From positions 186,001-250,000 of the forward strand of contig NZ_JAMTCS010000001.1 in NCBI RefSeq assembly GCF_024171955.1: DNA of 64,000 nucleotides. Direction: 5' to 3'. The notes under the pieces are model-generated. The model saw only the letters and a list, made by a program, of their open reading frames with translations, ran no database searches and was not told where the DNA came from. Origin of the DNA: Promicromonospora thailandica (GTDB lineage Bacteria > Actinomycetota > Actinomycetes > Actinomycetales > Cellulomonadaceae). Positions 27,067 to 34,391 of the stretch are shown piece after piece. The position numbers were made by a program, and so were the translations under genes. Position 1 is the first letter of the stretch, and the number at the start of each line of letters is the position of its first letter.

Positions 27067-28185
27067 ATGAGTGCCGAAGACAGCAGCGACGTCCGCTGCC
27101 CCCGCTGCGGGGAGCACGCGGCGCCAGGCGCGCGGTTCTGCGAGAACTGCGGCACGTCCCTGGGTGCTCCCGGCCCGGACGCGGGTGCTCCCTCGGAGGT
27201 GACCCTCGAGCTGGCGCCCACCGTGGTGGACCCCGACCCGGCCACCGGCGACGCCTCGAACCAGCGGGCGTGCGCCGCGTGCGGCGGCGTGATCGCCCCG
27301 GACGGCTACTGCGCCGACTGCGGCACCCCCGGCCAGTCCGAGCGCGACCACTTCGAGGAGCGTCCGGCGGCCTGGGTGGCGGGAGTCTGCGACCGCGGCG
27401 TGCGGCACGCGCGCAACGAGGACGCGATGGCGCTGGCCGCCGGCGGCTCGTTCGCGGCCCTGGTGGTGTGCGACGGCGTCTCCAGCGCCCCCGACTCCGA
27501 CGTCGCCTCGCTCGCGGCGAGCCGCGCCGCGCGGGACGTGCTCGTGGCCTACGGGCCCCAGGGGTCGAGCACGGTGCAGGGCGCCACGAGCCGCCGCGTG
27601 ACCGGCTGGACCGACGCCATGGTCGCGGCCTCGCGGGCCGCGGGCCAGGCCGTGCGGGGCGCCGCGGAACAGCTCGCGGCCACCAAGGGCAAGGACGTGA
27701 CGGACGACCCGCCGTCGTGCACCTTCGTGGCCGCCGTGGTGGACGGTGACCTGATCGTGGCCGGATGGCTCGGCGACTCGCGCGTGTACTGGCTGCCGGA
27801 CGCGGGGCCGGCGGAACAGCTCAGCGTCGACGACTCGTGGGCGCAGGAGATGATCGCGGCCGGCGTGCCGCGCGCCCAGGCCGAGACGTCGCCGCAGGCG
27901 CACGCCATCACCCGGTGGCTCGGGCCGGACGCCCCCGACACCGACGCGCGCTGCGCCGCGACCGTCCCGTCGGGGCCGGGCTGGCTGCTGGTCTGCTCCG
28001 ACGGGCTCTGGAACTACTGCTCGGACGCGGAGTCCATGGGCGAGCTGGTGCGCCGGTACGCCACCTCCGACGACCCGCACTCCACCGCCGCCGCGCTCGT
28101 GCGCTGGGCCAACGCCCAGGGCGGACGCGACAACATCACCGCGGCGCTCGCCCGCGTCTCCCCCACTGTCACCGGGCAGCGATAG
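27067..28185 (+). CDS. PP2C-type protein phosphatase with two N-terminal zinc ribbons
   Basis: A 372-residue Ser/Thr phosphatase, the probable antagonist of the operon's kinase. Two four-cysteine ribbons open the protein: CPRCG / FCENCG (C11, C14, C25, C28) and CAACG / YCADCG (C69, C72, C82, C85). The PP2C domain (about 103-365) has RNEDA, VCDGVSS, GWLGDSRVYWL, CSDGLWNY and GGRDNITAAL, which supply the metal-binding aspartates. Both ribbon types recur in the FHA protein and one in PknG. It lies 109 bp after PknG with an AAGGAG site. No membrane helix. Confidence 0.92.
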   Translation: MSAEDSSDVRCPRCGEHAAPGARFCENCGTSLGAPGPDAGAPSEVTLELAPTVVDPDPATGDASNQRACAACGGVIAPDGYCADCGTPGQSERDHFEERPAAWVAGVCDRGVRHARNEDAMALAAGGSFAALVVCDGVSSAPDSDVASLAASRAARDVLVAYGPQGSSTVQGATSRRVTGWTDAMVAASRAAGQAVRGAAEQLAATKGKDVTDDPPSCTFVAAVVDGDLIVAGWLGDSRVYWLPDAGPAEQLSVDDSWAQEMIAAGVPRAQAETSPQAHAITRWLGPDAPDTDARCAATVPSGPGWLLVCSDGLWNYCSDAESMGELVRRYATSDDPHSTAAALVRWANAQGGRDNITAALARVSPTVTGQR

Positions 28186-28211
28186 CCTGCCGTTACCCGA
28201 GAGGAGCCACC

Positions 28212-29516
28212 GTGGCCGAGTTCTCCGCCGAGGTCTTCCAGAACGAGTTCCTGTCCGACGGCGCGACCGACGTGCACGCCGTCGTCTCCGTGACGTGCAC
28301 GGGCGCGGGCGCGGGCGCCGCCGCCGGGACCGCCGGGCCCGCCGGGCCCGCCGCGGGCGGGGTCGCCGAGATCGTGGCGGTCGACACGTCAGGCTCGATG
28401 CAGGGCCGCAACATGGAGGCCGCCAAGCACGCCGCGGCCGTGGCCGTGGACCAGATCCCGGACGGCACGCTGTTCGCCATCGTGGGCGGGTCGCACGTCG
28501 CCACCCGGATCTTCCCCTACCCCAACGCGCGGGTGCCGATGGTGGCCATGGAGCCGGGCGCACGCGCCGAGGCCAAGCGGGCCATCGGCACCATGTCGGC
28601 CAGCGGCGGCACGGCGATCTCGACGTGGCTGCGGCTCGCGGACGAGCTGTTCGCCACCGTCCAGGTGCCGAACAAGCACCTGATCCTGCTGACCGACGGC
28701 AAGAACGAGTCGGAGCCGTCCGCGCACCTGGACCAGATGATCGCGAACGTGACCGGCCGGTTCCAGTGCGACGCCCGCGGCGTCGGCGACCGCTGGGTGG
28801 TCGAGGAGCTGCGCAAGATCTCGACGGCCCTGCTCGGCACGGTCGACCTCATCGCGCGGCCCGAGGACATCGCCGAGGACTTCGCGGCCCTGGTCCGCAA
28901 GTCCGTGTCGCGCGGGGTCGCCGCCGTCGACCTGCGCGTCTGGGCGCCGCAGGGGTCGCAGGTCCTGTTCGTGCGGCAGGTGGCGCCAGAGGTCGACGAC
29001 CTCACGAGCCGCCGCACCGAGGTGAACCCCCTGACCGGCGCCTACCCCACGGGTGCCTGGGCCGACGAGACGCGGGAGTACCACGTGGCCGTCCGGGTGC
29101 CCGCCAAGCCCGTCGGCTCCGAGCAGCTCGCGGCCCGCGTGCAGGTGGCCGTCGGCGACGAGGTGGCGGCCTCGGGCCTGGTCAAGGCCAAGTGGTCGGA
29201 CGACTCGACGCTCACCGCCCGGATCAGCCCCGAGGTGGCGCACTACACGGGCCAGGCGGAGCTCGCCTCCGCCATCCAGGAGGGCCTGGCCGCCAAGGCC
29301 GCGGGCGACGAGGCGACGGCGACCGTGAAGCTCGGCCGCGCCGTGCAGCTCGCCGCGGAGACCGGCAACGACGAGGCGACCTCGCGCCTGCGCAAGATCG
29401 TGGACGTGGAGAACGAGGAGGAGGGCACCGTGCGGCTCAAGCGGAACACCGCCAAGCTGGACGAGATGGCACTCGACACCGCGTCCACCAAGACGACCCG
29501 GGTCCGGCGCGCATGA
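28212..29516 (+). CDS. von Willebrand factor A (vWA) domain protein
   Basis: A 434-residue protein. Residues about 50-235 form a vWA domain with a complete MIDAS metal site: DTSGS (58-62), a Thr in SGGTAIST, and the acidic LLTDGKNES. The N-terminal VAEFSAEVFQNEFLSDGATD is typical of actinobacterial vWA proteins encoded beside PP2C and FHA genes. The C-terminal part is beta-rich, ending in a helical, charged tail with RKIVDVENEEEGTVRLKRNT. Likely a metal-dependent adaptor that binds other products of this operon. GTG start with GAGGAG site 26 bp after the phosphatase; four-base overlap with the FHA gene. Confidence 0.88.
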   Translation: MAEFSAEVFQNEFLSDGATDVHAVVSVTCTGAGAGAAAGTAGPAGPAAGGVAEIVAVDTSGSMQGRNMEAAKHAAAVAVDQIPDGTLFAIVGGSHVATRIFPYPNARVPMVAMEPGARAEAKRAIGTMSASGGTAISTWLRLADELFATVQVPNKHLILLTDGKNESEPSAHLDQMIANVTGRFQCDARGVGDRWVVEELRKISTALLGTVDLIARPEDIAEDFAALVRKSVSRGVAAVDLRVWAPQGSQVLFVRQVAPEVDDLTSRRTEVNPLTGAYPTGAWADETREYHVAVRVPAKPVGSEQLAARVQVAVGDEVAASGLVKAKWSDDSTLTARISPEVAHYTGQAELASAIQEGLAAKAAGDEATATVKLGRAVQLAAETGNDEATSRLRKIVDVENEEEGTVRLKRNTAKLDEMALDTASTKTTRVRRA

Positions 29517-30460
29517 CGGTGACCTGTCCCGAGGGCCACGCCAGCCAGGCCACGGACTACTGCGACGTGTGCGGCGCGCCGATCGCCGCGGGCGGCGCCG
29601 CCGCGCCGGGTGTCCCGGAACCCGGCGCGGCGGCGCCCGCAGGGGGCAACACCGCGGAGACCGAGCCGGTGACCTGCCCGAACTGCGGCGACGTGTCCCC
29701 GGCGGGCTCCCTGTTCTGCGAGAACTGCGGCTACGACTTCACCACGGGCACGCCCGCGCCGCCGCCCCCGCCGCCGGGGTCGGGCCTGGACCTGGGCGCG
29801 CTGGGTGCGGCGGGCCACGGCGGCGCGGGCCCGGGCGGCGCGTCCGGTGCGGTGGCCGGGCCCGGCCCGACACCGGGTGCCGGCGGGACGGCGGCGTCGG
29901 CGCCCGTGCCTGCCACGCCGGGCGGCAGCCCGGCCGGTGCCCCCGGGCCGGGCGCGCCGGGTACGCCGGCCGCTCCCGGCCCTGCTGGTCCGCCGGCCGG
30001 CACGGCCGCGCCGTCGGGCGGCCCCGGGGGCCTGGCCGCGCCGCCCATCCCGGGCGACACGGCCTGGGTCGCGGAGATCTGGGTGGACCCCGACTGGTAC
30101 GCGCACGAGCGGCCCGAGGACCCGCTGCCGTCGGCCGGGCTGCCCGGGCTGGTCACGCTCCGGCAGCGCAGCCTGCTGGTGGGGCGGCCGTCGCAGTCGC
30201 GGGGCATCCGGCCCGACGTCGACTGCGGCAGCGACCCCGGCGTGTCCCGGCGGCACTGCCAGCTCAGCACCGACGGTCAGCGCTGGTGGGTCGAGGACCT
30301 GGGCTCGTCGAACGGCACGTTCGTCGCGGCTGCGGGCGACCCGCTGCCGGACACGCCGCTGACGCAGGGCGTCCGGCAGGAGATCGAGGAGGGCGACCGG
30401 CTCTTCATCGGCGCGTGGACCCGGCTGGTCATCCGCAAGGCGCTCCCCGGTGAGGTGTGA
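29513..30460 (+). CDS. FHA-domain protein with two N-terminal zinc ribbons
   Basis: A 315-residue phosphothreonine-binding adaptor, last gene of the operon. The N-terminus has ribbon 1 with C5, H9, C17, C20 (DYCDVCGAP) and ribbon 2 with C55, C58, C69, C72 (CPNCG / FCENCG). A very long Pro/Gly/Ala linker (about 78-175) leads to a C-terminal FHA domain (about 215-312) with LLVGRPS, SRRHC and the phosphopeptide-binding SSNGTF. The fusion differs from GarA/OdhI, which are short and carry an ETT phosphoacceptor. No ETT motif is seen here, so it is not a simple GarA equivalent. Probably reads phosphorylation by the operon's PknG. Confidence 0.9.
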   Translation: MTVTCPEGHASQATDYCDVCGAPIAAGGAAAPGVPEPGAAAPAGGNTAETEPVTCPNCGDVSPAGSLFCENCGYDFTTGTPAPPPPPPGSGLDLGALGAAGHGGAGPGGASGAVAGPGPTPGAGGTAASAPVPATPGGSPAGAPGPGAPGTPAAPGPAGPPAGTAAPSGGPGGLAAPPIPGDTAWVAEIWVDPDWYAHERPEDPLPSAGLPGLVTLRQRSLLVGRPSQSRGIRPDVDCGSDPGVSRRHCQLSTDGQRWWVEDLGSSNGTFVAAAGDPLPDTPLTQGVRQEIEEGDRLFIGAWTRLVIRKALPGEV

Positions 30461-30618
30461 TCGCACGCTCGGATAAATGACGTGCGCGGCGCCCCCGCGC
30501 CCTGAGATGCTCCAGGCACACCGCGGTGACGTCCGTCCGGTCCGTACCGGGCGGTGGGCGAGGTCCGGCCAGACCTCACGCCGGGAGACCGGCATCCAGC
30601 GTCACGAAAGGCACTCAC

Positions 30619-30798
30619 GTGCACACCGAGTTCGACCTGGCGCAGATCCTTCACAGGGAGCGCCTCCGGAACGCCGAGGAGAACCGGCGCTTCCGCCGGC
30701 TCCGCGAGGAGCAGAAGCGACGCAGGGCCGAGGCCCGCGCCGCACACCGGACCGAGACCCGCGCACCGGCACCCGCCCTGCGCGTGCGGTCCGCATGA
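30619..30798 (+). CDS. Small basic helical protein (59 aa)
   Basis: Not recognised. After VHTEFDLAQILHRERLRNAE the sequence is a single Arg/Glu-rich helix (residues about 12-45). No cysteines or membrane segment. The GTG start has GAAAGG seven bases upstream. A strong hairpin terminator lies 53 bp downstream, so it is probably its own short unit. A similar tiny basic protein follows at 31087. RNA or nucleoid binding is conceivable from composition alone. Confidence 0.6.
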   Translation: MHTEFDLAQILHRERLRNAEENRRFRRLREEQKRRRAEARAAHRTETRAPAPALRVRSA

Positions 30799-30850
30799 CC
30801 CGTACGGCGCCCGCCGGACCAGTTCCGGCCCCCGGCGCCCCCGGCATCCC

Positions 30851-30885
30851 GAAGCAGAGCGTGTGCCCGGCACACGCTCTGCTTC
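30851..30885 (+). terminator. Strong hairpin terminator
   Basis: Perfect self-complementary arms of up to 17 bp (starting GAAGCAGAGCGTG) with a minimal loop, followed by a TCGTCGTTGT T-rich tail. It ends the 59-residue gene's transcript. Confidence 0.8.
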
Positions 30886-30959
30886 GTCGTTGTGCGCCAG
30901 GTCACCCCAGAAGTGGCCTCTGACCTGCGTAGGCGTGCTGCACATCACCTCTGTCCGCC

Positions 30960-30989
30960 TTGCGCGGGATTTCCGTAATCAGGGATGAT
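30960..30989 (+). promoter_or_regulatory. Probable promoter of the 49-aa gene
   Basis: TTGCGC (30960-30965), an 18-bp spacer and GATGAT (30984-30989) lie about 100 bp before the ATG at 31087. The implied leader is about 90 nt. Confidence 0.4.
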
Positions 30990-31086
30990 GTAACACGACG
31001 GAAACACTGAGGAGCGCCGACCGCGACCCGGCCGGACGCGCCCGCTGCGACCGTCACCTCTCCCCACCCCTGGAAGGACAGCAGTC

Positions 31087-31236
31087 ATGGATGCCCACTC
31101 CGCCTACTACATCGGCCGTGCCCAGGTCGCCGAGGTCGCCCGCCGCGCGGAGATCGCCGGTGCCCAGGAGCGCGCCCTGCGTGAGCGTCGCGAGCGCCGC
31201 GGCCCCAAGCGCGCCAAGCGTTTCCGGCTGATCTGA
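31087..31236 (+). CDS. Small basic protein (49 aa)
   Basis: A 49-residue ORF: MDAHSAYYIGRAQVAEVARR followed by an Arg/Glu-rich helix ending RGPKRAKRFRLI. GGAAGGA lies eight bases before the ATG, a promoter-like pair lies upstream and a hairpin terminator downstream, so it behaves as a real gene. Family not recognised. The architecture (short conserved N-terminus, then a basic helix) parallels the 59-residue product just upstream. Confidence 0.6.
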   Translation: MDAHSAYYIGRAQVAEVARRAEIAGAQERALRERRERRGPKRAKRFRLI

Positions 31237-31272
31237 CCGGCGCCCGCCCCCTTCGGGGCGCCCGTTGCACCC

Positions 31273-31314
31273 AGGCCCTTCCCTCGGACACCCCGGTCTC
31301 CGACGGAAGGGCCT
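31273..31314 (+). terminator. Hairpin after the 49-aa gene
   Basis: Arms AGGCCCTTCC (31273-31282) and GGAAGGGCCT (31305-31314) with an inner CGGA/TCCG pair, followed by a CTCTCTG-rich tail. It begins 37 bp after the stop codon. Confidence 0.65.
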
Positions 31315-31356
31315 CTCTGCGCCCTCTCTGCACTTTTCGGCACCTGGGCCATGGCT

Positions 31357-31436
31357 GATGGTCCGCTTCGAGAACGACCTCGGGGACGGAAAGAGCCCGG
31401 TTCCGGTCCCGCGGCTCGTTCTCGAAGCGGATCATC
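31357..31436. repeat. Long palindromic element upstream of orn
   Basis: Arms of 21 nt (31357-31377 and 31416-31436) match at 20 of 21 positions, enclosing 38 nt that can continue pairing (GGGACGGAA / TTCCGGTCCC). It follows a separate terminator, so it is not needed to end the upstream transcript. The arm contains CTTCGAGAACGA, close to the palindrome at 11816-11877. Confidence 0.65.
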
Positions 31437-31485
31437 GGTCAGGGTCCGGACCACAGCGGGCAGAGGAGATCCGTCCGGGACGGAA

Positions 31486-31491
31486 TAGGGT
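31486..31491 (+). promoter_or_regulatory. -10 box of orn (leaderless)
   Basis: TAGGGT is followed by 6 nt and the GTG start at 31498, implying a transcript that begins at or next to the start codon. Confidence 0.5.
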
Positions 31492-31497
31492 GGGGGC

Positions 31498-32133
31498 GTG
31501 AGCCTTCCCAACCCCAACGAGCGCATCGTCTGGATCGACTGCGAGATGACAGGACTGGACCTGCGCGCCGACGCGCTCGTCGAGGTCGCGGCGATCGTCA
31601 CCGACTCGGAGCTGAACGTCCTCGGCACCGGCGTCGACGTCCTCATCAAGCCTCCGACCGAGGCGCTGGCCCAGATGGGCGACTTCGTGCGCACCATGCA
31701 CACCACCTCCGGCCTGCTCGACGAGCTCGACGGCGGACTGACCCTCCAGGAGGCCCAGGAGCAGATCCTGGCCTACATCCGCGAGTGGGTCCCCGAGCCG
31801 GGCAAGGCGCCGCTGGCCGGCAACTCGGTCGGCACCGACAAGTCGTTCCTCGACCTGCACATGCCCGAGCTGGTGGAGTACCTGCACTACCGGATCATCG
31901 ACGTGTCGTCGATCAAGGAGCTCTCCCGCCGCTGGTACCCGCGCGTCTACTTCGCCTCGCCCAAGAAGGACGGCGGGCACCGTGCACTGGCCGACATCCT
32001 CGAGTCGATCGACGAGCTGCGCTACTACCGCGAGGTGCTGTTCCCCGCCCAGCCCGGGCCCGACACGGCCACGGCGCGAGCCGCGGCGGCGCGCGTCGCA
32101 GAGACGTCCGTCACGAAGCAGCTCGCCCCATAG
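31498..32133 (+). CDS. orn: Oligoribonuclease
   Basis: A 211-residue DEDDh 3'-5' exoribonuclease that degrades 2-5-nt RNAs and pGpG. ExoI motif WIDCEMTGLDL is at residues 12-22, ExoII AGNSVGTDKSFLDLHMPEL at about 104-122, and ExoIII HRALADILESI with the catalytic His/Asp at about 161-171. The core length is standard, with a short variable C-terminal extension (ATARAAAARVAETSVTKQLAP, last 21 residues, listed in part). GTG start with a TAGGGT box 6 nt upstream. Confidence 0.95.
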   Translation: MSLPNPNERIVWIDCEMTGLDLRADALVEVAAIVTDSELNVLGTGVDVLIKPPTEALAQMGDFVRTMHTTSGLLDELDGGLTLQEAQEQILAYIREWVPEPGKAPLAGNSVGTDKSFLDLHMPELVEYLHYRIIDVSSIKELSRRWYPRVYFASPKKDGGHRALADILESIDELRYYREVLFPAQPGPDTATARAAAARVAETSVTKQLAP

Positions 32134-32143
32134 TTTCAAGTTC

Positions 32144-32161
32144 GGTCGGTGGCCACCGACC
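32144..32161 (+). terminator. Short palindrome after orn
   Basis: A perfect 18-bp palindrome GGTCGGTGGCCACCGACC begins 10 bp after the orn stop and is followed by ATGTATGCTTTT. Probably the orn terminator. Confidence 0.5.
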
Positions 32162-32205
32162 ATGTATGCTTTTCGACGTTCGCCGGTCCGGGACCGGCGC
32201 ACATG

Positions 32206-32278
32206 GTGGGCGTAGCTCAGCTGGTAGAGCATCGCGTTGTGGTCGCGAGGGCCGCGGGTTCAAGTCCCGTCGCTCACC
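32206..32278 (+). tRNA. tRNA-His (GUG)
   Basis: The acceptor GTGGGCG pairs with CGCTCAC, and an extra G at 32205 (G-1) faces C32278, the identity element of tRNA-His. The anticodon stem TCGCG/CGCGA has loop TTGTGGT (anticodon GTG), with standard D and T loops. The CCA end is not encoded. Confidence 0.95.
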
Positions 32279-32285
32279 CCGGACG

Positions 32286-32315
32286 AAGGGCCCCTTGCCT
32301 CGGCAAGGGGCCCTT
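32286..32315. terminator. Terminator after tRNA-His / ATP-grasp gene
   Basis: A perfect 14-bp stem AAGGGCCCCTTGCC / GGCAAGGGGCCCTT with a 2-nt loop and short flanking A and T runs works in both directions between convergent genes. Confidence 0.85.
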
Positions 32316-32334
32316 TCGCACGTTCCCGGGCGGC

Positions 32335-33231
32335 TCAGCCCAGCAGCTTCACGACGGCGTCGGCGACCTTGTCCTCGACGCCCGTGCCGTACTTCATCCA
32401 CAGCGACGGCTCGGTGAGCTCCAGCTCGAGGACCAGCGGCACGCCGTCGTCGCCCGACACGAGGTCGACGCGGGCGTAGGTGAGCTCGGAGCCCGTCGCC
32501 TCGCGGGCCACGTCCAGCGCCCGGCGGGCCACCTCCACCTGGGCGGGCGTCGCCTCGTACGCCGTCATCTCCTCGCGAGCGTAGAGCTCGCCCGAGTCCT
32601 CCGCGGGGCCCGTGAGCAGCGCGTTCTTGCGGACGGCGTGCGTGAGCTCGCCGTCGACGAAGACGAGGCAGGTCTCCCCGGTGGTGTCCACCGAGGTCAC
32701 GTACGGCTGGATCATGACCCAGCGCCCGTCGTCGAGCAGCCGGGTCGCGTGCGCGATCGCCTTGCTGCGCGACTGCGCGGACACCGGCTGGTAGCGCCCC
32801 GTGTTCTGGGCGCCGGCGCTGACCACGGGCTTGACGACGAAGTCGCCGAAGGCCGGCATGCGCGTGTGCACGGCCCGCTTGGACAGGTGCCGGGCGGGGT
32901 CGAGCCAGATCGTGGGGATGACGGGCACGCCGGCCGCCTCCAGGTCGCGCAGGTACCGCTTGTCGGTGTTCCACGCGATGACGTCGGCTGAGTTGGCCAC
33001 CTTCGGCAGCGACCGCGCCCAGTCGAGGAACTCGTCGTGCCGCGGCGAGTAGTCCCAGGTGGACCGCACCAGCACCAGGTCGTACGCCTGCCAGTCGACG
33101 GCCGGGTCGTCCCACACCGCGGGTTCGGCCGTGACGCCGCGCCCGCCCAGCGCGGCGATCAGCGGTACGTCGTCCGCGTCGAGGTCGGGGAGCTGGGAGC
33201 AGGTCGCGAGGGCTACGCGTGCGTTCGTCAC
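32335..33231 (-). CDS. ATP-grasp family ligase
   Basis: A 298-residue single-chain ATP-grasp enzyme of the RimK/carboxylate-amine ligase superfamily. An N-terminal pre-ATP-grasp domain carries DLVLVRSTWDYSPRHDEFL. The ATP-binding part has DFVVKPVVSAGAQNTGRY (nucleotide-binding Lys), WVMIQPYVTSVDTTGETCLV and the metal-binding LVLELELTEPSLWMKYG at the C-terminus. This subgroup includes cycloserine-pathway DcsG-like and uncharacterised peptide ligases. No biosynthetic partners are adjacent, so the product is unknown. GTG start, 6 nt after a TAGTCT box. Confidence 0.87.
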   Translation of the reverse strand: MTNARVALATCSQLPDLDADDVPLIAALGGRGVTAEPAVWDDPAVDWQAYDLVLVRSTWDYSPRHDEFLDWARSLPKVANSADVIAWNTDKRYLRDLEAAGVPVIPTIWLDPARHLSKRAVHTRMPAFGDFVVKPVVSAGAQNTGRYQPVSAQSRSKAIAHATRLLDDGRWVMIQPYVTSVDTTGETCLVFVDGELTHAVRKNALLTGPAEDSGELYAREEMTAYEATPAQVEVARRALDVAREATGSELTYARVDLVSGDDGVPLVLELELTEPSLWMKYGTGVEDKVADAVVKLLG

Positions 33232-33237
33232 GCCCCG

Positions 33238-33243
33238 AGACTA
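33238..33243 (-). promoter_or_regulatory. -10 box of the ATP-grasp gene (leaderless)
   Basis: On the minus strand TAGTCT is followed by CGGGGC and the GTG start at 33231. No ribosome site is present. Confidence 0.5.
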
Positions 33244-33270
33244 TCGCCGCACCGGGCGCGAGCACCCTGA

Positions 33271-34308
33271 TCAGGGAGCGGCGTCTGCCACAACGGCGTC
33301 CTGGATGCCCTCGTCGGACGCCGCGGCGTCCGCGGCCCGGCGCAGCGCGCCCAGGATCCCGTCGGCGGTGAGCGAGCCGACGACGTCGCCGGACTCCCCC
33401 ACGACCGGGACCCGGCCCATGGCGGACCCGGGCAGCGCCGCGACGGCCTCGAACGCGTCGGTGAGCCGCGCGCCGAGCCGCACCGGGGCGGGCGCGGGCT
33501 GGACGATCCGGTCGGCGCCCTCCAGGTCGCCGGCCTGCACCCGCGCGAGCGCCAGCATGCGCGAGGCGGAACCGTCCCCGATGAAGTCGCGCACCCGCTC
33601 CGACGCGGGGTGCGCCAGCACCGCCAGCGGACTGGCCACCTGCTCGAGGTGCCCGCCGCGCGACAGGACGGCGATCCGGTCGCCGAGGCGGGCCGCCTCG
33701 TCGATGTCGTGCGTGACGAGGATCACCGTGGTCCCGGTCTCGCGCTGGATGCGCTGGAACTCGGTCTGCAGGTGCCGCCGGAACTCGGGGTCGACCGCAC
33801 CGAAGGGCTCGTCCATGAGCAGGACGGGCGGGTCGGTCGCGAGCGCCCGGGCGACGCCGATGCGCTGGCGCTCACCCCCCGACAGCTCGTTCGGGTAGCG
33901 CTTGGCGTACGTGGCGGCGGGCAGGCCCACGAGGTCGAGCAGCTCCGCCACCCGGGCGCGGGTGCGCCTGCGGTCCCAGCCCAGCAGCCCGGGCACGGTG
34001 GCGATGTTCGACTCGACGGTGCGGTGGGGGAACAGCCCGACGTTCTGGATCACGTAGCCGATGCGCCGGCGCAGCTGGACGGGATCGGCGCGGGTGACGT
34101 CCTCGCCGTCGAGCAGGATGCGGCCCGAGGTGGGCTCCACCAGCCGGTTGACCATGCGCAGCGTGGTCGACTTGCCGCACCCGGACGGCCCGACCAGGGC
34201 CAGGACCTCGTGCTCGCGCACGGCGAGGCTCAGCCCCTCCACGGCCACGGTGCCGTCGGGGTACGCCTTGCGGACGGTGTCGAGCTCGATCACGGTGCGC
34301 TCTGCCAT
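33271..34308 (-). CDS. Glycine betaine/choline-type ABC importer ATPase
   Basis: A 345-residue ATPase of the OpuC/ProV quaternary-amine importer family. Walker A GPSGCGKST, Q-loop VIQNVGLFPHRTV (QNVGLFPH is diagnostic of this family), signature LSGGERQR and Walker B VLLMDEPF are present. The C-terminal 100 residues form a degenerate CBS region (SLTADGILGALRRA), the osmosensing element in OpuA-type ATPases. Divergent from the permease genes. The ATG at 34308 is chosen because it mirrors the permease ATG about a common symmetry axis; ATG 34314 is the alternative. Confidence 0.92.
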   Translation of the reverse strand: MAERTVIELDTVRKAYPDGTVAVEGLSLAVREHEVLALVGPSGCGKSTTLRMVNRLVEPTSGRILLDGEDVTRADPVQLRRRIGYVIQNVGLFPHRTVESNIATVPGLLGWDRRRTRARVAELLDLVGLPAATYAKRYPNELSGGERQRIGVARALATDPPVLLMDEPFGAVDPEFRRHLQTEFQRIQRETGTTVILVTHDIDEAARLGDRIAVLSRGGHLEQVASPLAVLAHPASERVRDFIGDGSASRMLALARVQAGDLEGADRIVQPAPAPVRLGARLTDAFEAVAALPGSAMGRVPVVGESGDVVGSLTADGILGALRRAADAAASDEGIQDAVVADAAP

Positions 34309-34315
34309 GTCCATG

Positions 34316-34384
34316 AACCTACACGCAGCCACCGACACCGCCCCGGCAGCCCTCGCGAGCGATGTCGGTGGCGCGCGGTAGGTT
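34316..34384. promoter_or_regulatory. Mirror-symmetric divergent leaderless promoter of the betaine importer
   Basis: Two nested inverted repeats share one centre (34350): AACCTAC / GTAGGTT (34316-34322, 34378-34384) and GCCACCGACA / TGTCGGTGGC (34328-34337, 34363-34372). The outer repeat supplies a TAGGTT -10 box on each strand. Each box stands exactly 7 nt before an ATG (34308 minus, 34392 plus). The inner repeat is a candidate operator acting on both directions at once. Confidence 0.7.
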
Positions 34385-34391
34385 TTCTCGC

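Noticed and set aside
29513-30460. Naming the FHA protein GarA/OdhI
   Set aside because: It is twice the length, carries zinc ribbons and a long Pro/Gly linker, and lacks a visible ETT phosphoacceptor motif. A separate GarA is probably elsewhere.
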